This document shows positions 44,554-52,867 of a stretch of DNA of 64,000 nucleotides, piece by piece; within the stretch, counting starts at the first letter, position 1, and each line of letters starts with the position of its first letter. Below the pieces are notes generated by a model. It saw only the letters and a program-made list of their open reading frames with translations, had not been told where the DNA came from and did no database searches. Source of the stretch: Lachnospiraceae bacterium (lineage in GTDB: Bacteria; Bacillota; Clostridia; Lachnospirales; Lachnospiraceae); assembly GCA_017473115.1 (NCBI GenBank), contig JAFUNC010000001.1, positions 62,001 through 126,000 of the forward strand, in the 5' to 3' direction. Position numbers and translations under genes: made by a program.

Positions 44554-45384
44554 TTATACCTGAAGTACCTGCAGTACTGCCAGATATTTGCTATGTAAGG
44601 AGTCCACATTCCATGCAATACTGTCGGAACGCTCCCAGAATTTCTCCTGGGCACCGGCCTTATCGCCGGCGATGACTTTTGCCACATCTTCCTTCCATTC
44701 CGGGACTACAACCGCTTTAATATTTGTACTCTGAAGTCCCAAACAGAACATTGCAAAATCCAGATATTGCTGTTTCGCCAAGTCATTCAAATGAAGATGC
44801 TCAAGAAGTTCTTCTACCTCGGGCATATACTGCTCATATCGCAGATTCTCAAAAATCTTCTCATTGGCACACACATCATTTAACAAGTCAAACACTTCCT
44901 GAGAGTATTTGGTTCCTACCTGTTTCGCAAACATATGACTGTCGAAATTCTGTCCCATTGCATGCTGATAAACATCCGCCGCCTCTGCAATACTTAAAAC
45001 ATCGGTTTCAAATCCCCACATGTAATCTCTCTTGGGGATTTTGTTATAGCCCACACGGTGGAATAAAAGCATTTTAGCCTTACTTTCCATAGGCGGAAAA
45101 TATTCGCTCAATAAAAGAAAACCAAACACACTGTGTGCCCTGTATTTATTGAATTCATAATTCAACATATTGTCCATATTATCGGTTTTATACACACCCA
45201 CATCGTGAAGTGCAGCCAACACAAAGAAATCAGCCAGGACGGATGGCGCATATTTACCCGTATGTTTTAGCATTTTATACATTATGTACGCAGTTCTGAT
45301 TCCGTGATCTATCGGACGCTGGTCCAGCGACCGTAAACTATCGCATATTGCATAAAAAACATCTTTTCCTTTTAAGTTCTCCAT
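44554..45384 (-). CDS. HD-domain protein (probable phosphohydrolase or sensor)
   Basis: The 276-residue protein has an HD domain (about 20-150): DHGIRTAYIMYKML, ALHDVGVYK with the HD metal pair, then RAHSVFGFLLL and HRVGYNKIP. The metal pattern resembles HD-GYP phosphodiesterases but the GYP triplet is not kept, so the substrate is uncertain. The C-terminal half is helical. GGGAGAG precedes the start. It lies in the same direction as the YesL gene, 69 bp upstream of it. Confidence 0.78.
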   Translation of the reverse strand: MENLKGKDVFYAICDSLRSLDQRPIDHGIRTAYIMYKMLKHTGKYAPSVLADFFVLAALHDVGVYKTDNMDNMLNYEFNKYRAHSVFGFLLLSEYFPPMESKAKMLLFHRVGYNKIPKRDYMWGFETDVLSIAEAADVYQHAMGQNFDSHMFAKQVGTKYSQEVFDLLNDVCANEKIFENLRYEQYMPEVEELLEHLHLNDLAKQQYLDFAMFCLGLQSTNIKAVVVPEWKEDVAKVIAGDKAGAQEKFWERSDSIAWNVDSLHSKYLAVLQVLQV

Positions 45385-45427
45385 ACGTAACTCTCCCTGT
45401 TGTTATTTTCCCTTTTTTGAAATACCC

Positions 45428-45904
45428 CTAACATAACTCTTTCCGCATAGGCGTGATGTACATTCCCGCCTCCAACTTTTGCGGTGCCAAATCCCGAAAA
45501 CCCAGTTTATGATAAAATTCTACCGCATATGGCGAAGAATTAACAGTACAAAATGGTATATTTTTTTCTTTTAAAAAATTCCATACCTGCTCCGTTAATG
45601 CCCGGCCGATTCCCTGTCTGTGATAATGCTCATCCACAAATAGAAGAGAAATGAGTTTACCGCTTCGCAGGGAAACCAGACCGACAATCCGGTTTCCGTC
45701 CAAAGCAACCCATAAACGATATTCATGAATCAAAAACATTTTCCGAAGAGCATTATCCGAAATAAAATCCAAAAAATTTTTTACACCCTCCGGAGTGTAC
45801 TCGCAAGCCTCAAACCTCTTAAAAGTGCGCCACGCCAATGCCATGGCATCCTCCCATTCCTCCGGTTTCGCCTCACGAATCTCATACTTACATTTTTCGT
45901 GCAT
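45428..45904 (-). CDS. GNAT-family N-acetyltransferase
   Basis: The 158-residue protein has the GNAT core (about 60-150): RIVGLVSLRSGKLISLLFVDEHYHRQGIGRALTEQV with the acetyl-CoA motif RQGIGRA, and VEFYHKLGFRDL at the end. The start at 45904 has TTGGAG before it. The substrate is unknown. Confidence 0.85.
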   Translation of the reverse strand: MHEKCKYEIREAKPEEWEDAMALAWRTFKRFEACEYTPEGVKNFLDFISDNALRKMFLIHEYRLWVALDGNRIVGLVSLRSGKLISLLFVDEHYHRQGIGRALTEQVWNFLKEKNIPFCTVNSSPYAVEFYHKLGFRDLAPQKLEAGMYITPMRKELC

Positions 45905-45980
45905 AAAATCTCCAATGGAATACACAAATTCTGATATACAGTGATACTGCCGTTTATCCGTTTGTATTCTCTGTTAAAAA

Positions 45981-46964
45981 TCACTCCGCCTCCACGCGGT
46001 TCGGCGATTTCTCGCCACGTTCCACACAAAGCGCATTCTCAAGTGTGACCCTTGCAATGGCCTCCATGGCTTCTTTGGTAAAAAAGCCCATGTGAGATGT
46101 CACCATAACATTAGGGAACGTCATAAGTCTTGCCAGGTTATCGTCACGAATGATTTCGTTGGAACGGTCCTCATAAAAGAGTCCTTCCTCTTCCTCATAT
46201 ACGTCAAGCGCCACGCCGGCAAATTTTTTATCCAACAGAGCATCGATTAAATCGTCTGTATGAATCAAGGCTCCGCGGGATGTGTTAATCAAATAAACAT
46301 CTTTTTTCATCATTTCAATAGTACGTTTATTGATCAGATGCTTTGTGGAACTTGTCAACGGACAATGCAGGGTAATCAAATCCGCATTTTTAACCAGTTC
46401 TTCCATGGATACATATTCTACATCCAAACCTTCCACAGGATAGGGATCATAGGCAAGAATCTTCATGTTAAACCCTTTTAAAATACGAATCATGGACTGG
46501 CCGATTTTACCGGTTCCCACGACACCTGCAGTTTTACCGGATAAATCCGTACCCATAAGACCGTTGATATTCATATTAAAATCACGGCTTCGAATGTAAG
46601 CCCTGTGGATATTTCGATTAATACAGAGGAACAGGCCCATAGCATATTCCGCTACCGCATCCGGTGAATAACTGGGCACACGTAAAACTTCTACCTTGCC
46701 TTTAGCCGCTTTTAAGTCCACATGGTTAAAACCTGCACATCGTAAAAGAATTGCCTTCACACCCATGGCATGCATTTTATCTATCATACTTGCATTCACC
46801 GGGTCATTTACGAAAATACAAATCGCTTCGCTTCCCTGCGCAAGTACCAATGTTTCTTCATTCAATGCCGCCTCCACGAAATGTACGTCAACACCGTATT
46901 CCTTGGAAAGCGGTCCAAACCAAATTTCATCATACGGTTTTCTTCCATAAAATGTTACTTTCAT
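45981..46964 (-). CDS. ldhA: D-lactate dehydrogenase (D-2-hydroxyacid dehydrogenase)
   Basis: The 327-residue NADH-dependent enzyme reduces pyruvate to D-lactate in fermentation. The Rossmann motif GVVGTGKIGQ lies near 145-154, the catalytic Arg in NTSRGALI, Glu in DVYEEEEG, and His in TSHMGFFTKEA. AGGAGG precedes the ATG. The length and motif spacing are those of fermentative LdhA enzymes; other D-hydroxyacid substrates cannot be excluded. Confidence 0.92.
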   Translation of the reverse strand: MKVTFYGRKPYDEIWFGPLSKEYGVDVHFVEAALNEETLVLAQGSEAICIFVNDPVNASMIDKMHAMGVKAILLRCAGFNHVDLKAAKGKVEVLRVPSYSPDAVAEYAMGLFLCINRNIHRAYIRSRDFNMNINGLMGTDLSGKTAGVVGTGKIGQSMIRILKGFNMKILAYDPYPVEGLDVEYVSMEELVKNADLITLHCPLTSSTKHLINKRTIEMMKKDVYLINTSRGALIHTDDLIDALLDKKFAGVALDVYEEEEGLFYEDRSNEIIRDDNLARLMTFPNVMVTSHMGFFTKEAMEAIARVTLENALCVERGEKSPNRVEAE

Positions 46965-47070
46965 AGTAAACCTCCTGTCTGATGAAGCCCTGTTTCATAT
47001 TTTACAAAATAGCATATCTGTCGCTACAATCCGCTTGTCTCATTTATACAGTGAAAGCACCTTGCATACG

Positions 47071-47379
47071 CTACGCACTCTCCTCTGCCTTGCCGGCCAC
47101 GAAATCCACAACAGCATTCCACAACGTTGAAAAAAAACTCTTCACGCTGTCCCACAAATCTGCTTTTACTTCTTCCGTAAAAACGCCGTCTATTACTTCC
47201 TGGGTTTCCGTGAGAACCGTTTCCTGCGCTTCTTCCACTGCCGCGGATACGGATTCTTCGGTAATCGCATTGCCGTTATTCTCGAAAAAAGCAACAATTT
47301 CGTCGTGTTTGACAAACACTGCCACAAAGATGGTCAAAACTAAACAGATAATCAGCAACCTGCTTATTAATTTTTTCAT
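47071..47379 (-). CDS. Small single-helix membrane protein of unknown function
   Basis: The 102-residue protein has one N-terminal transmembrane helix (about 6-24, LLIICLVLTIFVAVFV) and a polar helical domain rich in Glu and Val, ending KAEESA. A GTG two codons upstream (47385) is an alternative start; GGGAGGAAC lies before both. It stands alone between metG and ldhA. Confidence 0.6.
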   Translation of the reverse strand: MKKLISRLLIICLVLTIFVAVFVKHDEIVAFFENNGNAITEESVSAAVEEAQETVLTETQEVIDGVFTEEVKADLWDSVKSFFSTLWNAVVDFVAGKAEESA

Positions 47380-47398
47380 ATTCACCGTTCCTCCCAGG

Positions 47399-47517
47399 TC
47401 AGGTTTTTATCAAATGTACGGGCTTCATAACCTTAATATGCCCTTTTATAATAAAAGGTATTCGAATGGCTTCGCCACTTTTATAAAAGTTATAAAACCC
47501 GTATTTACGCAACCTGA
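47399..47517. repeat. Long imperfect hairpin downstream of metG
   Basis: TCAGGTT at 47399 pairs with AACCTGA at 47511-47517, and the arms go on through ACGGG/CCCGT and CATAAC/GTTATA pairs with G-U pairs for about 40 bases each side. It lies three bases after the metG stop codon. It may serve as a terminator but the end is not a clean T-run. Confidence 0.55.
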
Positions 47518-47519
47518 AA

Positions 47520-49505
47520 TTAGCAAATCTCTGCTCCGGCAGGCATTTCCTTCTCAGGAACCATAAGTGCTAAGTTGCCTTCTGCATCTTCCGCACACAG
47601 AATCATACCCTCTGACACAATTCCCGCAAGGGTGGCGGGCTTCAAGTTCACAAGAACCATAACCTTCTTGCCTACCATTTCTTCTGCACTGTAGTGCTGC
47701 TTAATACCGGAAACAATCTGTTTTACACTGCTGCCGATACGAACCTGTGAACAAAGTAACTTTTTAGACTTCTTTACTTCTTCGCAGGCAATGATTTCGC
47801 CCACCTGGAACTGCATCTTGCCAAAATCATCATAAAGAATTTCTTCCTTGGGTTCAATATCTATCACAGAATTTCCAAAGTTTTCCGCTTCGGCTGCTTC
47901 TTCTGCAGGTGCAACAGTTGCCGCACGCTCTGCAAACATAGCGGTTGCCTTCTCGATTACTTCGTCTTCTTTTAATCTTGCAAAAAGGATTTCCGGTGTT
48001 TCGGTTACCTTATTATCGCTGGGATATAAGCCGAATTCTTTTAACTGGTCGAAGTCGCGAAGTTCGGTATTTAACTGCTCTGCAATCTTCTTGGCAGTTG
48101 TGGGTAAGAAACTCTCTAAAAGGGATGCACCGATGATGATGCCCTCTGTTAAGTTGTAAAGTACGGTTGCAAGGCGGTCTGCCTTTGCTTCGTCCTTCGC
48201 AAGTACCCAGGGTTCGGTTTCGTCGATGTATTTGTTACAACGTTTAAACAATGCAAAAATTTCAGTAAGCGCATCTGCCACGTGAAGGGTTTCCATTTTA
48301 GCAAGAACCTTATCAAGTGTACCTGTAGCCACTGCTTTTAAGTCTTCATCAACTGCTTCGGTAACGCCCTTGTTGCTTACCACACCGCCAAAATACTTGT
48401 TTGACATGGAGATGGTTCTGTTTACAAGGTTACCTAAGGTGTTAGCAAGGTCAGAATTGATACGCTCCACCAATAATTCCCATGAAATGGTACCGTCGTT
48501 TTCAAAAGGCATTTCGTGAAGTACGAAGTAACGTACTGCATCCACGCCGAAGAATTCTACCAAATCGTCCGCATAGATTACGTTGCCCTTAGACTTACTC
48601 ATCTTGCCGTCGCCCTGCAATAACCAAGGATGACCGAATACCTGCTTAGGCAGGGGCTCATCCAACGCCATTAAGAAAATAGGCCAGTAAATCGTATGGA
48701 AACGGATAATATCCTTACCGATTAAGTGAAGGTCTGCGGGCCAGTTTTTGCCGTACATATCATCGTGGTTGCCATCTGCATCGTAGCCAATACCGGTGAT
48801 GTAGTTGGTAAGGGCGTCAAGCCATACATAAACTACGTGTCTGTCATCGAAATCTACAGGGATACCCCATTTAAAAGAAGTTCTGGATACACAAAGATCC
48901 TGTAATCCCGGAAAAAGGAAGTTATTCATCATTTCATTTTTACGGGAAACGGGCTGAATAAATTCCGGATGTGTATTGATATGTTCAATTAATCTGTCAG
49001 CGTATTTGCTCATCTTAAAGAAGTAAGCTTCTTCCTTGGCAGGCTTAACATCTCTGCCACAGTCGGGGCACTTGCCGTCTTTTAACTGGGACTCTGTCCA
49101 GAAAGACTCACAGGGTGTACAGTAAAGGCCTTCGTATGCGCCCTTGTAGATATCGCCCTTGTCGTATAACTTCTTGAAAATCTTCTGTACCTGCTTCTCA
49201 TGATAATCATCTGTGGTACGGATAAACTTGTCATAAGAAGTATCCATCAAATCCCACAAGCCCTTGATGGTACCTGCTACATCATCTACGAACTCCTTGG
49301 GTGTGATGCCGGCTTCCGCTGCTTTTAACTCGATTTTCTGACCGTGCTCGTCGGTTCCTGTTTGGAAGAATACATCATATCCTTCTTTTCTTTTAAAACG
49401 GGCGATGCTGTCCGCAAGGACAATTTCATAACTGTTGCCGATGTGGGGCTTGCCTGAAGTATAGGCAATCGCCGTCGTAATGTAATACTTTCCTTTGTTT
49501 TCCAT
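47520..49505 (-). CDS. metG: Methionyl-tRNA synthetase
   Basis: Charges tRNA-Met with methionine. The 661-residue protein has the HIGH-type motif PHIGNSYE near 20, the zinc knuckle CTPCESFW...CPDCG (about 128-150), KMSKS (about 300), the anticodon domain with WVLAKDEAKADRLA, and a C-terminal EMAPII-like tRNA-binding OB domain (about 555-660, FGKMQFQVGEI and GIKQHYSAEEMVGKKVM). AGGAGG precedes the ATG. It is in a stretch of small leftward genes and is followed by a long hairpin. Confidence 0.96.
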   Translation of the reverse strand: MENKGKYYITTAIAYTSGKPHIGNSYEIVLADSIARFKRKEGYDVFFQTGTDEHGQKIELKAAEAGITPKEFVDDVAGTIKGLWDLMDTSYDKFIRTTDDYHEKQVQKIFKKLYDKGDIYKGAYEGLYCTPCESFWTESQLKDGKCPDCGRDVKPAKEEAYFFKMSKYADRLIEHINTHPEFIQPVSRKNEMMNNFLFPGLQDLCVSRTSFKWGIPVDFDDRHVVYVWLDALTNYITGIGYDADGNHDDMYGKNWPADLHLIGKDIIRFHTIYWPIFLMALDEPLPKQVFGHPWLLQGDGKMSKSKGNVIYADDLVEFFGVDAVRYFVLHEMPFENDGTISWELLVERINSDLANTLGNLVNRTISMSNKYFGGVVSNKGVTEAVDEDLKAVATGTLDKVLAKMETLHVADALTEIFALFKRCNKYIDETEPWVLAKDEAKADRLATVLYNLTEGIIIGASLLESFLPTTAKKIAEQLNTELRDFDQLKEFGLYPSDNKVTETPEILFARLKEDEVIEKATAMFAERAATVAPAEEAAEAENFGNSVIDIEPKEEILYDDFGKMQFQVGEIIACEEVKKSKKLLCSQVRIGSSVKQIVSGIKQHYSAEEMVGKKVMVLVNLKPATLAGIVSEGMILCAEDAEGNLALMVPEKEMPAGAEIC

Positions 49506-49558
49506 TTTAGTTGCCTCCTATTTTTCGCGTATTGCGTTGTATTTTATAAAAATTAAAA

Positions 49559-49927
49559 TTATTTCTTAACCTCATCCAAACTGTAAATATACTTAAAGGC
49601 GATTATTTCCGAAGAATCGCTTGCCTGACCCTCTAACTCGTCCTTCAAAGAATTGTTCTCATCGATGATAAAATAAATACACTTACATCCGTATTCCACC
49701 GCTTTGGGCATAAAATAATCCGCCACCCACTGCGTATCCTCAGGAATATTCTCGAACCCGGTTCGCGTATCTGCCACATAATCGCAGTTTTTGTGCTCTT
49801 TTATAATGTTTAAGGCGTATTCCAGCGGTGCTCTGTAATCTTCGTTGCAACAGAACTTCTTCCATTTGACGAAGACTACGTTGTAACCCTGCTCATATTT
49901 GACTTCGCAGAATTCTGTTTGATACAT
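49559..49927 (-). CDS. SpoIIAA/STAS-like protein of unknown role
   Basis: The 122-residue cytosolic protein has the pattern of a STAS/Sec14-like alpha/beta domain: VVFVKWKKFCCNEDYRAPLEYAL, CDYVADTRTGFENI and EYGCKCIYFIID. Such domains are often regulators. AAAGGAGCCC precedes the ATG. The identification is by fold feel only. Confidence 0.5.
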   Translation of the reverse strand: MYQTEFCEVKYEQGYNVVFVKWKKFCCNEDYRAPLEYALNIIKEHKNCDYVADTRTGFENIPEDTQWVADYFMPKAVEYGCKCIYFIIDENNSLKDELEGQASDSSEIIAFKYIYSLDEVKK

Positions 49928-49993
49928 ACGGGCTCCTTTCTTTAACTATCTACTTTTATCCACCTTGCGATACATTTTCATTCACCTAAACTT

Positions 49994-50287
49994 CTAAAAA
50001 TTTCCGGTCAGAATCTGAAAGAGTACTATAATAACCATAATAACTGCCACAAAAAAGAAAAAACCTGCCACGAAGAGACCCTTTTTCATTTTCGTTTTTC
50101 TGATGACTTTCATTGCAGCTTCTTCTGTATCAAAAATGCTCGGGTCATCTTTTAAGAATTCGCGGATTTTGTCGGTTCTTTTATTTTCGCAGATATAATG
50201 GTCTCCACTAATCTCACGAATTTTCCAAATGCTCACTATTTGACTAGTGAAATTGATTGTGTATAAGTAGTCTCCTATTTGTTTCAT
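49994..50287 (-). CDS. Small membrane protein of unknown function
   Basis: The 97-residue protein has a soluble N-terminal beta-rich part of about 65 residues and one C-terminal transmembrane helix (about 69-92, GLFVAGFFFFVAVIMVIIVLF). AAAAGGGGG precedes the ATG. It lies between two other small leftward genes. Confidence 0.6.
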   Translation of the reverse strand: MKQIGDYLYTINFTSQIVSIWKIREISGDHYICENKRTDKIREFLKDDPSIFDTEEAAMKVIRKTKMKKGLFVAGFFFFVAVIMVIIVLFQILTGNF

Positions 50288-50361
50288 ACTTTTGCCCCCT
50301 TAAAATCCAAATCTCCTGCATCTGTTTTCTTCTTCAAACAACTTCATTTTCTACAATACAA

Positions 50362-51108
50362 CTAACCGTTTATACACACGCAAACCACCACAACTGCAAC
50401 AATGCCGATAAAAATCATTCCCACGCCAATCATACCAAGTTTACGGGCATTTCCGGCTTTAGGGTCATATATGCAACGGGGATTCTCCGGCGAAATCAGA
50501 AGTTCTCTTACTTCGCCCACCTTTGCATACCCTCTGTTTGCATAGACCTTTTCATGACTTCTATAAACCTGACCCTTGTATGTGTATTCGTATATTGATC
50601 TCCTCTGGTTTAATTTCCCACTCCCGGAAGCATGTTCGTGAGAAATACATTTTCCCTGAACACGCTCTGTCATATATTTCTTTGCAGCAAATGCGGTGCG
50701 GAATTCGCTCAGGCAAAGCCCCAATCCCACTACTAAAGTAAAGGATAAACCGATTATATCTTTATACGTAAAAGACGGCAAAAACATTTTACTGCAGATA
50801 ATGCCTATAATGCTCAATACGATGAACACCACAAGCAAAATCACAAAATATCCTACCAGTCCCTTGCGAAGTGGTGAAGGTCCTGTTTGTCCGTTTTCTG
50901 CTGCTCTAAATTTAAATCTGTTGGCGTCCTCCAGATTCGCCTGACTAGCATCACCCATATACATCTGTCCGGCTTTTACTTCTATGCCAATGGAATTAAT
51001 ATCGTCCGGGCTGAGACTCTCCAATCCGCCTTCCGTAATTTTTCGAATCAATTCCGGGTCCGATATCTTCATTCCAAAGGGATTGTTTTCCTGATCTTCT
51101 ATCCTCAT
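50362..51108 (-). CDS. Membrane protein with DUF3592-like domain
   Basis: The 248-residue protein has a cytosolic N-terminal stretch of about 80 residues, two transmembrane helices (about 85-110 and 120-140), a soluble beta domain (QRRSIYEYTYKGQVYRSHE, ELLISPENPRCIYDP) that fits DUF3592-type domains, and a final transmembrane helix. GGAGG precedes the ATG. Function is unknown. Confidence 0.65.
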   Translation of the reverse strand: MRIEDQENNPFGMKISDPELIRKITEGGLESLSPDDINSIGIEVKAGQMYMGDASQANLEDANRFKFRAAENGQTGPSPLRKGLVGYFVILLVVFIVLSIIGIICSKMFLPSFTYKDIIGLSFTLVVGLGLCLSEFRTAFAAKKYMTERVQGKCISHEHASGSGKLNQRRSIYEYTYKGQVYRSHEKVYANRGYAKVGEVRELLISPENPRCIYDPKAGNARKLGMIGVGMIFIGIVAVVVVCVCING

Positions 51109-51199
51109 TTGTTAATCCTCCGTACTGATTATGTATAAAACATGCTTCACCAATTTCAAAATTTTTGATACCTTTTACATATTTCGGGACTTCCTAAAT

Positions 51200-51667
51200 T
51201 CACCTAAACTTTTCAAGGCGATACAACAGACCGTCTTCCAATTCATCTTTACCATCTTTGTATACATATCCCATTTTTTTATAAAATTCTACTGCGGTAA
51301 TTGATGCAGGAATTTCAACTCGCTTAGCTCTCAAAAAATATTCGTCCATCTCAAGTGCTTCTATGATTCTTTTACCGACACCTTTTCCCTGATAATTAGG
51401 CAAGACAAAAATAGTCAGTAAAATACTTTCGGTTACACTGCCCCAATATCCTGCAATTGCCCCGCATCCAACTATTTTCGAACCATCACAGGCAACATAC
51501 ATATGTCCTTCATTGGCTCTTGCAATCAGAACTTCTGCAGAATGCGAAGATATATTGGCTTCAATATATTCACTCGCATAATCCTTACTATTACTTATTT
51601 TTAGTGTTTCGGCAATTACATCTGATAATTCTATCGCGTCTTCTGTTTTAAATCTTCTGATTTCCAT
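51200..51667 (-). CDS. GNAT-family N-acetyltransferase, downstream of an orphan T-box
   Basis: The 155-residue single GNAT domain shows FVLPNYQGKGVGKRIIEAL with the acetyl-CoA motif QGKGVGKR, and AVEFYKKMGYVYKDG. AGGAAAAG precedes the ATG. Upstream on the same strand lie a long hairpin element and then a T-box leader, so this gene could be controlled by that leader or may have come next to it through insertion of the element. The substrate is unknown. Confidence 0.85.
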   Translation of the reverse strand: MEIRRFKTEDAIELSDVIAETLKISNSKDYASEYIEANISSHSAEVLIARANEGHMYVACDGSKIVGCGAIAGYWGSVTESILLTIFVLPNYQGKGVGKRIIEALEMDEYFLRAKRVEIPASITAVEFYKKMGYVYKDGKDELEDGLLYRLEKFR

Positions 51668-51700
51668 CTTCTTTTCCTATAAATCCCTTCTACGCACAAG

Positions 51701-51928
51701 GCAGGTATGCGGTAAGCCGTATTCTGCGCGTTGCGAAGAATATTAGAATTTCTTGGTTCTTTTCTTCGTAAAACAGGGATTTTCCGACACGATGTCGGAA
51801 AAAGGCTTAATCGAGCACGGATGCGAGTTTAAGCCAGTCCCGTTACTTCCTTACACAACCTTCCTAAAGAACTTAGAAATTCTTATATTCGCAGAACCAA
51901 GCAAGAATACGGCTTACCGCATACCTGC
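51701..51928. repeat. Long inverted-repeat element C
   Basis: The 228-bp element has 24-bp perfect terminal inverted repeats (51701-51724 with 51905-51928) that extend imperfectly inward. Inside are a hairpin TTTCCGACA-CGA-TGTCGGAAA (51781-51801) and a core with GGCTTAA paired to TTAAGCC around CGAGC...GCGAG (51804-51835). The core matches the core of elements A and B (CTTAA-CGAGC, then GAGTTTA and CGTTAC). No protein is encoded. It may be a MITE or a structured RNA gene. Confidence 0.75.
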
Positions 51929-51951
51929 TCGTCCTTATAAAAATAAAAAAA

Positions 51952-52203
51952 CGCCCCCTGTTTCCAGAAGGCGAATTGACCGCGTTACCACTTCTTTTCA
52001 TCTGCTCCTCACGAAAGCAGACCTCATCGGGTACCTGTGATACCCTGTCGCTTTAACGGGCGAATCCCGTCGCAGTCTTGCCGCTATGCGGTTCGGTGCG
52101 CCACTCCAAAGCCATCTTCAACCGTACGTTACATCTGTTCCTCTCAGCCGGTTTGCACCGGGAACATTCTCTGTGAATGCCTGTTACGGCCTACTCTCTT
52201 TTT
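51952..52203 (-). promoter_or_regulatory. T-box riboswitch leader with no cognate gene next to it
   Basis: The minus strand shows a stem I with the apical CGGTGCAAACCGG fold (about 52160-52190), the T-box motif AAGTGGTAACGCGG (51980-51993) and the terminator CGCCTTCTG-GAAA-CAGGGGGCG with T-run (51952-51973). No aminoacyl-tRNA synthetase or amino acid gene follows; element C and then a GNAT gene do. A GCT or CTT triplet near 52110 is a possible specifier but is not certain. Confidence 0.87.
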
Positions 52204-52332
52204 CATTGCGTTTGTTTTATTATGTTCCTTATCAATCTAACATATTCGGGCGGGAATTGTAAAGGGGAATTTATGAATTGATATTGGCAGTTTCCTTTTC
52301 TTTTTATTCCAAAATCTCCTTATCCTCTCCCG

Positions 52333-52668
52333 TCAACAGTTTTCCAAATTTTTCTCGTTTAAGGTCACAAATTGTGACTTTAAATAATTTTCAGATATTC
52401 CTTCTCGTGAAATCACAATTTGTGATTTCAAGGAAATAAGCTCATCTCGCGTCAACTGAAATATGAAATCTTCCGGAAATCTTGCAATGTTACGCTTTAC
52501 TTGTTGATTTAGGTTTTTTACTTCATACCCATAAATATCCGCCAAGTCATAATCCAACATCACCTGTTGCCCACGTATACAATACACTCGACTCCTAATT
52601 CCTTCTACTGTAATTATTTCCCCGCTTTTCTCATTTGCCTCTGAACTCATTATTATATCTTCATTCAA
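52333..52668 (-). pseudogene. Truncated ORF6N-domain protein
   Basis: The 111-codon frame holds the ORF6N DNA-binding core: GIRSRVYCIRGQQVMLDYDLADIYGYEVKNLNQQVKRNIARFPEDFIFQLT. Full ORF6N proteins carry a further domain that is missing. TTG start with AAGGAGG eight bases before. The end LNEKNLENC is followed in another frame by KFGKLLTGEDKEILE and a stop at 52303; one extra A in the A5 run at 52349-52353 would join them. LKSQIV and LKSQFV form a short internal repeat. It is likely a decayed phage or mobile-element regulator. Confidence 0.7.
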
Positions 52669-52750
52669 ATACTAACCTCCTTATGATTTTATTTAAGTTG
52701 TGAAAAATCCGAGAGAACTCTCGATGACAAAAAGAAATTATTCGTAAAAT

Positions 52751-52774
52751 AATGGCGGGGAATTCCCCGCCATT
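52751..52774 (-). terminator. 24-bp palindrome, probable terminator of yeiH
   Basis: A perfect 24-bp palindrome centred on GGGGAATTCCCC lies 94 bp after the YeiH stop on the minus strand, followed by ATTATTTTACG. The GC-rich stem and the T-rich end suggest an intrinsic terminator, though as a folded RNA it would leave a loop of four. Confidence 0.6.
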
Positions 52775-52867
52775 ATGAATGAACTTACTATTTTATTATA
52801 TGAAATCCATCTCCGATACGCAAGATGATTTGTCAGAAAACTCGTCGACAAAAATCGACAATTCCGC

